NCBI GenBank assembly: GCA_002495025.1
Contig: DADP01000024.1
Span: forward strand, 103,358 to 133,256
Direction of reading: 5' to 3'
DNA: 29,899 bases
Origin: Desulfurococcaceae archaeon UBA285
GTDB lineage: Archaea; Thermoproteota; Thermoprotei_A; Sulfolobales; Desulfurococcaceae
Part shown: piece after piece, positions 23,494 to 29,899 of the stretch
Layout of the letters: each line of letters opens with the position of its first letter
Numbering within the stretch: position 1 is the stretch's first letter
Position numbers and translations under genes: made by a program
The notes under the pieces: model-generated
Database searches by the model: none
What the model saw: the letters and a program-made list of their open reading frames with translations, nothing else
Told to the model about the DNA's origin: nothing

Positions 23494-24108
23494 TTGCCAA
23501 TTAAAGTATTCGTGGATACGTACGTGAAAAAATGCGATTTAAAAACACTTAATACAGCTTTTAAACTCGGCTATAGAATTCTCGTGTGTGAAGAGATAAG
23601 TGAACAACTAGTCTCTAATGAAAACGTTAGAATTGTAAAGAAAATTGTTATATCAAGCGAGTCTACTGAGGATTTAAAAAAACAGTTATGGAGAATAAAC
23701 CATAAGAAGTATTTTATCACAGTAGAACCATTATCAATAGAAGTAGCACGCTGGTCTGCACACGATACTAGAATAGATAGTATAATTATAACTCCACGCA
23801 ACATCGAGTTATTTGATAAAAAACAAATTGGAATAATGAAACACTATTCAAAACCACTCGAAGTAACACTACCAGTACTCCTCAACGAGGGTAAAGCTGG
23901 GAGTTTACTATATAGGCGGTTGAGGTTATTTGCTTCTCGTAAAATTCCACTAATAGCTTCTTCTATGGCTTCAAACTGGTTTGAATTAATCCCTCCATAC
24001 TCCTATATTGCACTCTTAGAAACACAATTCGATATTCCAAGAAACCACGCATATACAAGTATTTCTCTTACACCTAGAGTAGTGTTGAGTAGAAAAGAGG
24101 TGGTTTAA
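23494..24108 (+). CDS. rnp3: RNase P protein component 3 (Rpp30)
   Basis: Rpp30 is a PHP/TIM-barrel-like protein that pairs with Pop5 and activates the RNase P catalytic RNA for tRNA 5' maturation. The 204-residue product shows HDTRIDSIIITPRNIELFDKK near residues 90-110, corresponding to the R-x-D region of the family, then LPVLLNEGKAGSLLYRRL and a final LTPRVVLSRK. The TTG at 23494 is preferred, with AGGTG 6 bases upstream; a GTG at 23485 is within that site. Pop5 starts directly after its stop. Confidence 0.88.
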   Translation: MPIKVFVDTYVKKCDLKTLNTAFKLGYRILVCEEISEQLVSNENVRIVKKIVISSESTEDLKKQLWRINHKKYFITVEPLSIEVARWSAHDTRIDSIIITPRNIELFDKKQIGIMKHYSKPLEVTLPVLLNEGKAGSLLYRRLRLFASRKIPLIASSMASNWFELIPPYSYIALLETQFDIPRNHAYTSISLTPRVVLSRKEVV

Positions 24109-24570
24109 GTGTATTTTGAATACATTAGTATATCAATCCTTTTAATCTCGCTTATTCTACTAGTAGTAGTGCTTGGTTTACTCTTCAAGTCCATAAAGTA
24201 CTATATTGGACTTAGAAAACTAGTTGAAGCAAAAATTAAACCCGTTGGAAAACCCAGAAAGAGATATATTGTCTTTACAGCACTATGCGAGGAAAAAACG
24301 AGTTTAAAAGACTTGGAAGAAGCCCTGAGAGAAATGATGATTAAATACTATGGAGTTGGAGTATATAGAAAAGCATCGCCCCAAATAATCTTCTTTGATG
24401 AAGCCAAGGGAGTGGGAGTTATAAGAGTACTACACACATGTACCAAGCACTTAATAGCAACACTTGGCTTGACAAAAAGAGTTGGAAATACAAATTGTAT
24501 ACTAATACCCTTAAAGACAACTGGTACATTGAAGAAGGCAAAAGAATATATTCGTAAAAACAAGATTTAA
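24109..24570 (+). CDS. rnp2: RNase P protein component 2 (Pop5) with N-terminal membrane helix
   Basis: The Pop5 domain begins near residue 50 with RKRYIVFTALCEEKTSLKDL and continues through SPQIIFFDEAKGVGVIRVLH, near residues 90-109, to a final GTLKKAKEYI. Pop5 works with Rpp30 on the RNase P RNA. What is odd is the N-terminus. Residues about 7-27 (SISILLISLILLVVVLGLLF) form an uninterrupted hydrophobic stretch followed by basic residues, as in a membrane anchor. The GTG start is well supported by GAGGTGG 5 bases upstream. The only later in-frame start before the domain is a GTG at codon 21, inside the helix and without a binding site. It begins one base after the Rpp30 stop. Confidence 0.85.
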   Translation: MYFEYISISILLISLILLVVVLGLLFKSIKYYIGLRKLVEAKIKPVGKPRKRYIVFTALCEEKTSLKDLEEALREMMIKYYGVGVYRKASPQIIFFDEAKGVGVIRVLHTCTKHLIATLGLTKRVGNTNCILIPLKTTGTLKKAKEYIRKNKI

Positions 24571-24591
24571 CAGGTTCAAAACATATTGTAA

Positions 24592-24650
24592 AACGGATGA
24601 TGAAGCCGCTCCAGAATGAATAGTGATTACTTCGCGACGATCTGACAGAG
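24592..24650 (+). ncRNA. C/D box guide sRNA (predicted 2'-O-methylation guide)
   Basis: The element has the full archaeal layout. Box C ATGATGA is at 24597-24603, a 12-base guide at 24604-24615, box D' ATGA at 24616-24619, a 3-base spacer, box C' GTGATTA at 24623-24629, a 12-base guide at 24630-24641 and box D CTGA at 24642-24645. Box C matches RUGAUGA at 7 of 7, C' at 6 of 7, D at 4 of 4 and D' at 3 of 4, and both guides are exactly 12 bases. The guides are GC-rich in AT-rich surroundings. They would pair with targets reading UCUGGAGCGGCU (D') and AUCGUCGCGAAG (D), with the methylated base fifth in each by the N+5 rule. Ends are approximate. A TATA-like GATTTAAC lies at about 24563-24570. 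Confidence 0.8.
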
Positions 24651-24770
24651 AAACAAGTAGATAATAGTATCGAATGTGTGTTGCATCAAACCGGTTTTAT
24701 CTCCTAGTGTTTGTTTCCTGTTTTATACTGTATAAACCTAATATCTTGTTGATCAAAACCAGCAACAGCA

Positions 24771-24776
24771 TTTAAA
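24771..24776 (+). promoter_or_regulatory. TATA box of tRNA-Leu
   Basis: TTTAAA within CATTTAAACC lies 30 bases before the tRNA 5' end, which fits a transcript start just upstream of the mature end. Confidence 0.45.
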
Positions 24777-24805
24777 CCCCCCTTTACTATAAATTAGATA
24801 ATGGT

Positions 24806-24890
24806 GCGGGGGTGCCCGAGCCTGGCCAAAGGGGGCGGACTTAAGATCCGCTGGCGTAGGCCTGCGTGGGTTCAAATCCCACCCCCCGCA
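24806..24890 (+). tRNA. tRNA-Leu (anticodon UAA)
   Basis: The acceptor arm is GCGGGGG paired with CCCCCGC, with discriminator A at 24890. The anticodon stem-loop GCGGACTTAAGATCCGC has the loop CTTAAGA and anticodon TAA. A long variable arm (TGGCGTAGGCCTGCG) marks a class II tRNA. The T arm is TGGG-TTCAAAT-CCCA. No intron is present, and CCA is not encoded (CTC follows), so it must be added by the CCA enzyme. Both the acceptor and T stems are fully paired. Confidence 0.96.
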
Positions 24891-24956
24891 CTCTCCTGAG
24901 AACCCTTGAATATTCATATAATTCTATTAATACTACAATCTACAGGTGATGTAGAA

Positions 24957-25223
24957 TTGAAGTGTATAGAGTTAGAAGTAGAAAGCAAGGGTTGTCCAAG
25001 CTGTGTGAGAACTATAATACCTCACTTATTGAAGATAAAGGGTGTTAGAGGAGTAAGGACTATTCGAAATAAAGTCTATGTCATTATTGAAGACCATGTT
25101 GAACCAGGAGTAATTGTTAATAATTCTGAAATAAGGGATTTCTATATTATCCGCTCATGGAGTATACACAACGATACAGATAGGTGTAGTGAAAAAAGTG
25201 TTTTTAAACTCACAGGACTATAA
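24957..25223 (+). CDS. Small HMA-like protein with CPSC motif
   Basis: The product has 88 residues. Its first half, ELEVESKGCPSCVRTIIPHL followed by KIKGVRGVRTIRNKVYVIIE, fits a heavy-metal-associated domain: strand, metal loop C-x-x-C at about residues 13-16, helix, G-V strand, then a final strand. Such domains carry copper or similar metals, and a chaperone or regulatory role is possible. The second half is not recognised. I prefer the TTG at 24957, with AGGTGAT 6 bases upstream, over a TTG at 24906 that has none and lies only 15 bases after the tRNA. It sits between tRNA-Leu and the proteasome gene and has no metal ATPase neighbour here. Confidence 0.55.
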   Translation: MKCIELEVESKGCPSCVRTIIPHLLKIKGVRGVRTIRNKVYVIIEDHVEPGVIVNNSEIRDFYIIRSWSIHNDTDRCSEKSVFKLTGL

Positions 25224-25281
25224 TGAAGAGTAATATTTTACTCCCTTTTTACAATACTGGTTTATAGTGTGTGGTGATATT

Positions 25282-26022
25282 ATGGGTTTATCAATGGCTG
25301 CAGCTTACGATAGAGGTATAACTATATTTTCACCAGATGGTAGAATATACCAGGTTGAATACGCATTTGAAGCTGTTAGAAGAGGATGGACTACACTTGG
25401 AATAAAAACAAAGACGACAGCTGTTATTGCTGCCGAGAAGAGAAAGATATCTAATCTACAAGACGAGAAATCTATTCAGAAAATCTTCAAAATAGATGAG
25501 CACATTGGAGCTAGTTATGCAGGTATGGCTGGAGATGGCAGAATACTATTAGACTACGCTGTACAGAGAGCACTAATCCACAAATTCTACTATGATGAAC
25601 CAATACCAGTAGAATACCTTGCAAAACTAGTATGTGATGTAAAACAACTATATACTCAACACGCTGGAGTAAGACCCTTTGGTGTATCAATTATATTTGC
25701 TGGAGTAGACGATAAAGGACCTCAACTCTACATGACAGAACCAAGTGGTAGATATGCTGGCTACTATGCAACAGCTATTGGAGAAAAAAGCAATAACGTA
25801 CTTGAATTCCTAGAGAAAACCTATAAATACGATTTAGAAGTAGAAGACTCGATTAAACTAGCAATAGAAGCTATTGCAAGTATTATTGAGAATAAACCGC
25901 TTGAAAACTACATGGAAGTAGGATATGTAGATATATACACTGGTAGATTTAGAATACTCAGCCCCGACGAGATAAAAACATATATTGATAAACTAGTAAG
26001 CGAAGGCAGGATTAAACTATAA
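25282..26022 (+). CDS. psmA: Proteasome subunit alpha
   Basis: This subunit forms the outer rings of the 20S proteasome and gates substrate entry. The N-terminal AAAYDRGITIFSPDGRIYQV with EYAFEAVRRG is the alpha-type signature, and PFGVSIIFAGVD near residue 134 is also typical. It lacks the catalytic threonine of beta subunits, as expected. The ATG at 25282 (246 residues) is preferred, with GTGGTGAT just upstream. It heads the proteasome-exosome cluster; SBDS follows after 50 bases, behind its own GGTGG. Confidence 0.97.
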   Translation: MGLSMAAAYDRGITIFSPDGRIYQVEYAFEAVRRGWTTLGIKTKTTAVIAAEKRKISNLQDEKSIQKIFKIDEHIGASYAGMAGDGRILLDYAVQRALIHKFYYDEPIPVEYLAKLVCDVKQLYTQHAGVRPFGVSIIFAGVDDKGPQLYMTEPSGRYAGYYATAIGEKSNNVLEFLEKTYKYDLEVEDSIKLAIEAIASIIENKPLENYMEVGYVDIYTGRFRILSPDEIKTYIDKLVSEGRIKL

Positions 26023-26072
26023 CGTCGACTACATGATTTTCTACTTTTACTCTAAAACCAGGTGGTTTTTGC

Positions 26073-26768
26073 TTGAAGGATAAATACGTCGTTGTAAAAT
26101 ACGAAGCAAAAGGTCATAGATTTGAGATATTAGTAGACCCTGACAAAGCACTCGAACTCAAATCAGGTAAGAGTGTTAGTTTAGAGGAAGTACTAATAAC
26201 AGATACTATTTTCAAAGACGCAAAAAAAGGACTTAGAGCTTCACCAGAATCCATGAAAGCTGTTTTCGGAACAGACGACCCTAGAACAGTAGCACTAGAA
26301 ATAATTAAACGAGGAGAAATACCATTAACAACAGAACAACGTAAAAAACTAGTTGAAGAGAAAAAAGCACAAATAATCAATTTAATAACGAAAAACGCCA
26401 TAGACCCCAAAACAAAACTACCAATACCGGCAAAGAGAATAGAACTAGCTATGGAGCAGGCTAGGATAAGTATAGACCCGTTTAAACCAGCAGAACAACA
26501 ATTCGAGCAAATTGTAAGCCAGCTAGCAAAAGTTATACCAATAAAAATCGCGAAAGCATACGTTATCGTGAAACTACCAGCTGAACACTCTAGTAAAGGA
26601 TTAAAACTACTACAATCAATGGGTACAATTAAAAAAACTAGATGGTTGAGTGATGGTAGTCTAGAAGCAGAACTAGAAATACCTGCTGGTCTACAACAAG
26701 AACTCATAGACAAAGTAAATGCTTTAACCAAGGGAACGGGAGACGTGAAAATAGTTAATGTAGGGTGA
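26073..26768 (+). CDS. sdo1: Ribosome maturation protein SBDS (Sdo1)
   Basis: SBDS family proteins help release the anti-association factor aIF6 from the large subunit. The N-terminal domain has YEAKGHRFEILVDPDKALE near residues 10-28, and VLITDTIFKDAKKGLRAS near 40-57. The middle three-helix region has DPKTKLPIPAKRIELAMEQA near 114-133, and the C-terminal ferredoxin-like domain runs from about 160 (IKIAKAYVIVKLPAE). Length (231) is normal. The TTG start follows GGTGG. Rrp4 starts 5 bases after the stop, the conserved SBDS-Rrp4 pairing. Confidence 0.97.
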   Translation: MKDKYVVVKYEAKGHRFEILVDPDKALELKSGKSVSLEEVLITDTIFKDAKKGLRASPESMKAVFGTDDPRTVALEIIKRGEIPLTTEQRKKLVEEKKAQIINLITKNAIDPKTKLPIPAKRIELAMEQARISIDPFKPAEQQFEQIVSQLAKVIPIKIAKAYVIVKLPAEHSSKGLKLLQSMGTIKKTRWLSDGSLEAELEIPAGLQQELIDKVNALTKGTGDVKIVNVG

Positions 26769-26772
26769 AAAC

Positions 26773-27504
26773 TTGAAGATTCTCGTAGCAGATAGACAAA
26801 TCGTTAGACCTGGAGACTGCCTCGCAATACTAGAAAAAGAAGAAGCACTCCCCGAGGGAGAATTCAAGTATTTTCCAGATAGACACATCTACATATACAA
26901 AAACAAAGTATTTAGTGATGTAGTAGGAGTAGTTAGTACAAACGAGGGAAACCTCACTGTTATACCATTAGAAGGAGTTTACATACCCAAAAAAGACGAT
27001 ATTGTAATCGGAGTAGTAAGCGATATTGGATTATCATACTGGATTGTAGACATTAAATCACCATATAAAGCAATACTGCCAGCATCAGATGTAATAGAGG
27101 GGTTTAACCCCGCAGTCCACAATCTAAGAAACTACTTGAATATCGGCGACTACGTACTCGCTAAAATAGCAGCGTTCGATAGACTAAGAGACCCTGTTTT
27201 AACAACAAAGGGTAAAGGACTAGGTAAAATAATAGATGGAATTGTAATAGATATAAAACCAAGTAAAGTAGCCCGTGTAATAGGTAAAAAGGGAAGTATG
27301 CTTAACATTCTAACTACTCTCACAAAATGCGAAATCATTGTTGGATTAAATGGATATATATGGGCGAAGTGTCCAGACGAGCAAACACAAAGTGCATTGA
27401 TAAAAGTAGTTAAGTTGATAGAGTCTAAAGCACACATGAGGGGGTTAACAGAAGAAGTAAAAATGCTTTTAGAATCAATGCTTGGTGAGAAACATGGCGA
27501 GTAA
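26773..27504 (+). CDS. rrp4: Exosome RNA-binding subunit Rrp4
   Basis: Rrp4 forms the cap of the archaeal RNA exosome. The N-terminal barrel holds RQIVRPGDCLA at residues 8-18. The S1 domain has DIVIGVVSDIGLSYWIVDI near residues 76-94, and the KH domain has PSKVARVIGKKGSMLNIL near 163-180 (GKKG loop). Length (243) is normal. The TTG start has GGGTG 5 bases upstream. The gene overlaps Rrp41 by 11 bases. Confidence 0.96.
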   Translation: MKILVADRQIVRPGDCLAILEKEEALPEGEFKYFPDRHIYIYKNKVFSDVVGVVSTNEGNLTVIPLEGVYIPKKDDIVIGVVSDIGLSYWIVDIKSPYKAILPASDVIEGFNPAVHNLRNYLNIGDYVLAKIAAFDRLRDPVLTTKGKGLGKIIDGIVIDIKPSKVARVIGKKGSMLNILTTLTKCEIIVGLNGYIWAKCPDEQTQSALIKVVKLIESKAHMRGLTEEVKMLLESMLGEKHGE

Positions 27505-28231
27505 ACCAGTTCTAATTAGAGAAGATGGTAGAAGAATAGATGGTAGACTACCAGACGAGTTGAGACCAGTAAAAATAACAGTAGGTGTATTGAAAAACGC
27601 CAATGGAAGTGCGCTAGTAGAATATGGTGGCACAAAAGTAATAGCTGCAGCATATGGTCCACGTGAAGCAGTACCTAGACACATGGTTATACCAGATAGA
27701 GCAATACTCCGTGTTAGATACCACATGGCGCCGTTTTCAACGGAAGAGAGAAAGTCGCCAGCGCCGACAAGAAGAGAAATAGAGTTGTCAAAAGTTATCA
27801 GGGAGGCTCTTGAAGCAGTAGTATTTACCAATATGTTTCCAAGAACTGGAATAGACGTATTTATAGAGGTATTACAAGCCGATGGTGGAACGAGAACAGC
27901 TGGTTTAACGGCAGCATCTCTCGCACTAGCTGATGCCGGTATACCCATGAAAGACCTTGTAATCGGAGTAGCAGTTGGAAAAGTAGATGGTGTTCTCGTA
28001 CTAGATGTAAATGAATTAGAAGACCAGTATGGTGAGGCAGACTTGCCAATAGGTATAGCGCCAAATCTGGGAGAAGTAGTATTATTCCAGTTAAACGGTG
28101 TATTGACGAGAGAAGAGATGAAAACAGCTCTCGACATGGCGTTTAAGGCTTCTGAACAGATCTATAAAATCGCGAAGGAATCACTACACAATAAATACAT
28201 GAAGATGATTGAAGAGGTGAAAGTTCAATGA
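27494..28231 (+). CDS. rrp41: Exosome catalytic subunit Rrp41
   Basis: This RNase PH-fold subunit carries the phosphorolytic 3'-5' active site of the exosome hexamer. Key segments are REDGRRIDGRLPDELRP near residues 9-25, the RNA-binding R-rich GPREAVPRHM near 55-64, APTRREIELS near 90-99, FPRTGIDVFIEVLQADGG near 115-132, and ELEDQYGEADLPIGI near 175-189, with the catalytic Asp residues. The ATG at 27494 (245 residues) is 4 bases after GGTGAG; a TTG at 27482 runs into that site. The stop overlaps the Rrp42 start in ATGA. Confidence 0.97.
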   Translation: MASKPVLIREDGRRIDGRLPDELRPVKITVGVLKNANGSALVEYGGTKVIAAAYGPREAVPRHMVIPDRAILRVRYHMAPFSTEERKSPAPTRREIELSKVIREALEAVVFTNMFPRTGIDVFIEVLQADGGTRTAGLTAASLALADAGIPMKDLVIGVAVGKVDGVLVLDVNELEDQYGEADLPIGIAPNLGEVVLFQLNGVLTREEMKTALDMAFKASEQIYKIAKESLHNKYMKMIEEVKVQ

Positions 28232-29091
28232 GTATTACTCCTGAACGAGAGTTAATACCGAGAATGCAAGTAGAACACATGTTGAAACTCATTAAACGAG
28301 GCGAAAGAATAGACAACCGTGGGCTACTAGACTATAGACCAATAAACATCATATTATCCCCACTAGAAAAAACAGAGGGAAGTGCACTAGTCAAACTTGG
28401 AAAAACACAAATACTAGTTGGTGTAAAACTAGAACTGGGTACACCATTTAAAGATAGACCAAACGAGGGAGTTTTACAAGTACACGCTGAATTCGTACCA
28501 CTTGCATCACCCTCATTCGAGCCGGGCCCGCCAGATGAAAACGCTGTTGAACTAGCAAGAGTAATAGATAGGTCTCTAAGAGAACCAAAAGTTGTTAAAC
28601 TAGATGAATTAGTAGTTGAGCCCGGTAGAGTAGTCTGGGTTGTATACAACGACATATACTTAATGGACTTTGCTGGAAACGCTATGGATGCATCAATGCT
28701 TGCTTCAATGGCTGCACTAGCTACATCTAAAATACCAAGGCTGGAAAAGACAGATGACGGATATAGAATTAATAGAAGCATCAAGGAAAAACCACTTCCA
28801 ATATCAAACTACGTAGTAACAGTTACTATGGCTATAATAGGAGATACAATACTAGTTGACCCAACACTAGAAGAAGAAAACATAGCAGACGCTATTTTAA
28901 CAATAGCAGTAGATGAAAACGGGAGAATTTGCGGAGCACAAAAACGCGGTGAAAAAGGAATTTCAAGAAACACAATGGAGAAAGCAATCGACATAGCACT
29001 AGATAAAGGTAAATGGTTAATAAGCCAGTTAAAAAATGTTTTAAATAACCCGGGTGAATACACTAAACCACTATCGGAGATAGGTGCTTAG
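28228..29091 (+). CDS. rrp42: Exosome subunit Rrp42
   Basis: This is the second RNase PH-fold subunit. It alternates with Rrp41 in the hexameric ring and is itself inactive, but it shapes the active site. Typical segments are RIDNRGLLDYRPINI at about residues 27-41, EGSALVKLGKTQILVGVKLE near 50-69, PGPPDENAVELARVIDRSLR near 98-117, and NAMDASMLASMAALATSKIP near 150-169. The longer N-terminus than Rrp41 is a family feature. Length is 287. GAGGTG lies 8 bases before the ATG, and L37Ae begins 2 bases after its stop. Confidence 0.97.
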   Translation: MSITPERELIPRMQVEHMLKLIKRGERIDNRGLLDYRPINIILSPLEKTEGSALVKLGKTQILVGVKLELGTPFKDRPNEGVLQVHAEFVPLASPSFEPGPPDENAVELARVIDRSLREPKVVKLDELVVEPGRVVWVVYNDIYLMDFAGNAMDASMLASMAALATSKIPRLEKTDDGYRINRSIKEKPLPISNYVVTVTMAIIGDTILVDPTLEEENIADAILTIAVDENGRICGAQKRGEKGISRNTMEKAIDIALDKGKWLISQLKNVLNNPGEYTKPLSEIGA

Positions 29092-29093
29092 AT

Positions 29094-29354
29094 ATGGGTA
29101 AAACCAAAGTTGTAGGAATAGCTGGTAGATATGGAACAAGATATGGAGCAACACTACGTAAGAAAGTAAAGGAAGTATTAGAAAAGAGATATGCACCACA
29201 CACATGTCCATTCTGCGGGCACAAGGGAAGAGTAACAAGAATAAGCACTGGTATATGGATGTGTAAAAAGTGTGGAATGAAGTGGACTGGAGGAGCATAT
29301 CTACCAAGAACAGAAGTCTCCAAGACTTTTCCAAACATAATTGTTAGGGAATAG
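29094..29354 (+). CDS. rpl37ae: Ribosomal protein L37Ae
   Basis: This zinc-ribbon protein of the large subunit has 86 residues. The N-terminal GKTKVVGIAGRYGTRYGATL is the family signature. Zinc ligands are C38, C41, C57 and C60 (CPFC and CKKC). GGTGCTT precedes the ATG by 6 bases. It has its usual place between the exosome ring genes and a Brix protein. Confidence 0.97.
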   Translation: MGKTKVVGIAGRYGTRYGATLRKKVKEVLEKRYAPHTCPFCGHKGRVTRISTGIWMCKKCGMKWTGGAYLPRTEVSKTFPNIIVRE

Positions 29355-29359
29355 GTTTT

Positions 29360-29899
29360 TTGATCGTCGTTACAACTTCTCGTAGAACAACCCAGAGAAT
29401 ACGCTCGTTTGTAAAAGACTTAGTTTCAATTCTACCCTCCTCAGTGAAAATCAATAGAGGACATAAATCCCTACTAGAACTAGCAATTGAAGCATGTAAA
29501 CTAGGAGCTAAATATTTCCTAGTTGTTACAGAGTGGAGAGGTAATCCAAGAGCAATAAACATATATGAAGTAGAAAAAACACAGCCACACCACGTAGAAT
29601 ACAAGGAAATAGCGACTATTCTAATACGCGGAGTAAAACTATCACGTGAAAACCCAGAGTCTTCAAGAGCATATGGTATAAGTAGAATTGGAGTAGACTA
29701 CTCAAAGTGTATTTCCGACGACTGCTTCTACCTCGCTGATTTACTAGTCAAAATACTACAAGACAAGATATCCGAGAAGCCAGAGTTGAAAATAGTTCTC
29801 GAAGAAGACAAGTTCATAGTAATTAAAGCTCTAAACATACACGAAAAACCAGTTGGACCAGTACTAAGAGTAGAAAAAGTGGTTAGACATGGAGATTAA
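29360..29899 (+). CDS. Brix-domain ribosome biogenesis protein (Imp4-like)
   Basis: This single-domain archaeal Brix/Imp4 homologue has 179 residues. The N-terminal VVTTSRRTTQRIRSFVKDL is the Brix start, followed by NRGHKSLLELAIEACKLGA near residues 32-50 and LVVTEWRGNPRAINIYEV near 54-71. Relatives bind rRNA in ribosome assembly. The TTG start has a weak AGG 4-6 bases upstream and lies 5 bases after the L37Ae stop. The stop codon is the last three bases of the window. In other archaea a small RNA polymerase subunit, a Pcc1 paralogue and prefoldin often follow. Confidence 0.9.
   Translation: MIVVTTSRRTTQRIRSFVKDLVSILPSSVKINRGHKSLLELAIEACKLGAKYFLVVTEWRGNPRAINIYEVEKTQPHHVEYKEIATILIRGVKLSRENPESSRAYGISRIGVDYSKCISDDCFYLADLLVKILQDKISEKPELKIVLEEDKFIVIKALNIHEKPVGPVLRVEKVVRHGD

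Noticed and set aside
26114..26731. Minus-strand 205-codon frame opposite SBDS
   Set aside because: It is a shadow of a clear SBDS gene; its Ser- and Ile-rich translation has no motif.
27475..28137. Minus-strand 220-codon frame opposite Rrp41
   Set aside because: It is a shadow of Rrp41, without a ribosome binding site or recognisable domain.

Overview
The window looks like a chromosome segment from an AT-rich hyperthermophilic crenarchaeon, most likely Desulfurococcales and close to Staphylothermus. This is inferred from crenarchaeal-type proteins (a long S6e, an S27ae of 53 residues, Rpb7, Spt4, KEOPS, RNase P Rpp30/Pop5, exosome Rrp4/41/42). The nucleotide signals agree: heavy AGA and ATA codon use, TATA boxes, GGTG-type ribosome binding sites and many TTG starts. 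I have not computed composition or run any search.

Layout. 1-2570 is an accessory patch. It holds the 5' part of an IS605-family TnpB gene that runs off the left edge, a 47-residue AbrB-like ORF just ahead of it, a gene-poor AT-rich stretch, a decayed gene broken in all three frames, and a solitary DNA methyltransferase. From 2733 on, nearly everything is core information processing. 2733-6989 holds MEMO1, type 2 isopentenyl-diphosphate isomerase, a DUF2118 protein and glutamyl-tRNA synthetase. 7064-9940 holds L7Ae, S28e, L24e and aIF5B on alternating strands. 10025-12350 is S6e, aIF2 gamma and an Fcf1-like PIN nuclease. 12415-16531 is Rpb7, Spt4, dephospho-CoA kinase, S24e, S27ae, Kae1, Bud32 and XTP/dITP pyrophosphatase. 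16621-19300 is S15, a Cdc45/RecJ-like protein, Pcc1 and S3Ae. 19415-21065 is a GlmU-like nucleotidyltransferase and a DUF2095 protein. An Ygr210/YchF GTPase lies at 21058-22281 on the minus strand. 22352-24570 is L15e, a COG1325 RNA-binding protein, Rpp30 and Pop5. 24592-24890 carries a strong candidate C/D box guide RNA and tRNA-Leu(UAA). 24957-29899 is a small HMA-like protein followed by the proteasome-exosome superoperon: PsmA, SBDS, Rrp4, Rrp41, Rrp42, L37Ae and a Brix protein.

The genes work together in translation initiation (aIF2 gamma, aIF5B), ribosome assembly and RNA turnover (SBDS, Brix, Fcf1-like, exosome, RNase P), tRNA modification and charging (Kae1, Bud32, Pcc1, GluRS), transcription (Rpb7, Spt4) and replication (Cdc45-like). 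Many are translationally coupled by 4-37 base overlaps. The most noteworthy items are the complete C/D guide RNA, a Pop5 subunit with a membrane helix, hairpins at the ribosome binding sites of L7Ae and S6e, a degenerate zinc knuckle in aIF2 gamma, the Cdc45-like gene, and the AbrB-TnpB pair.
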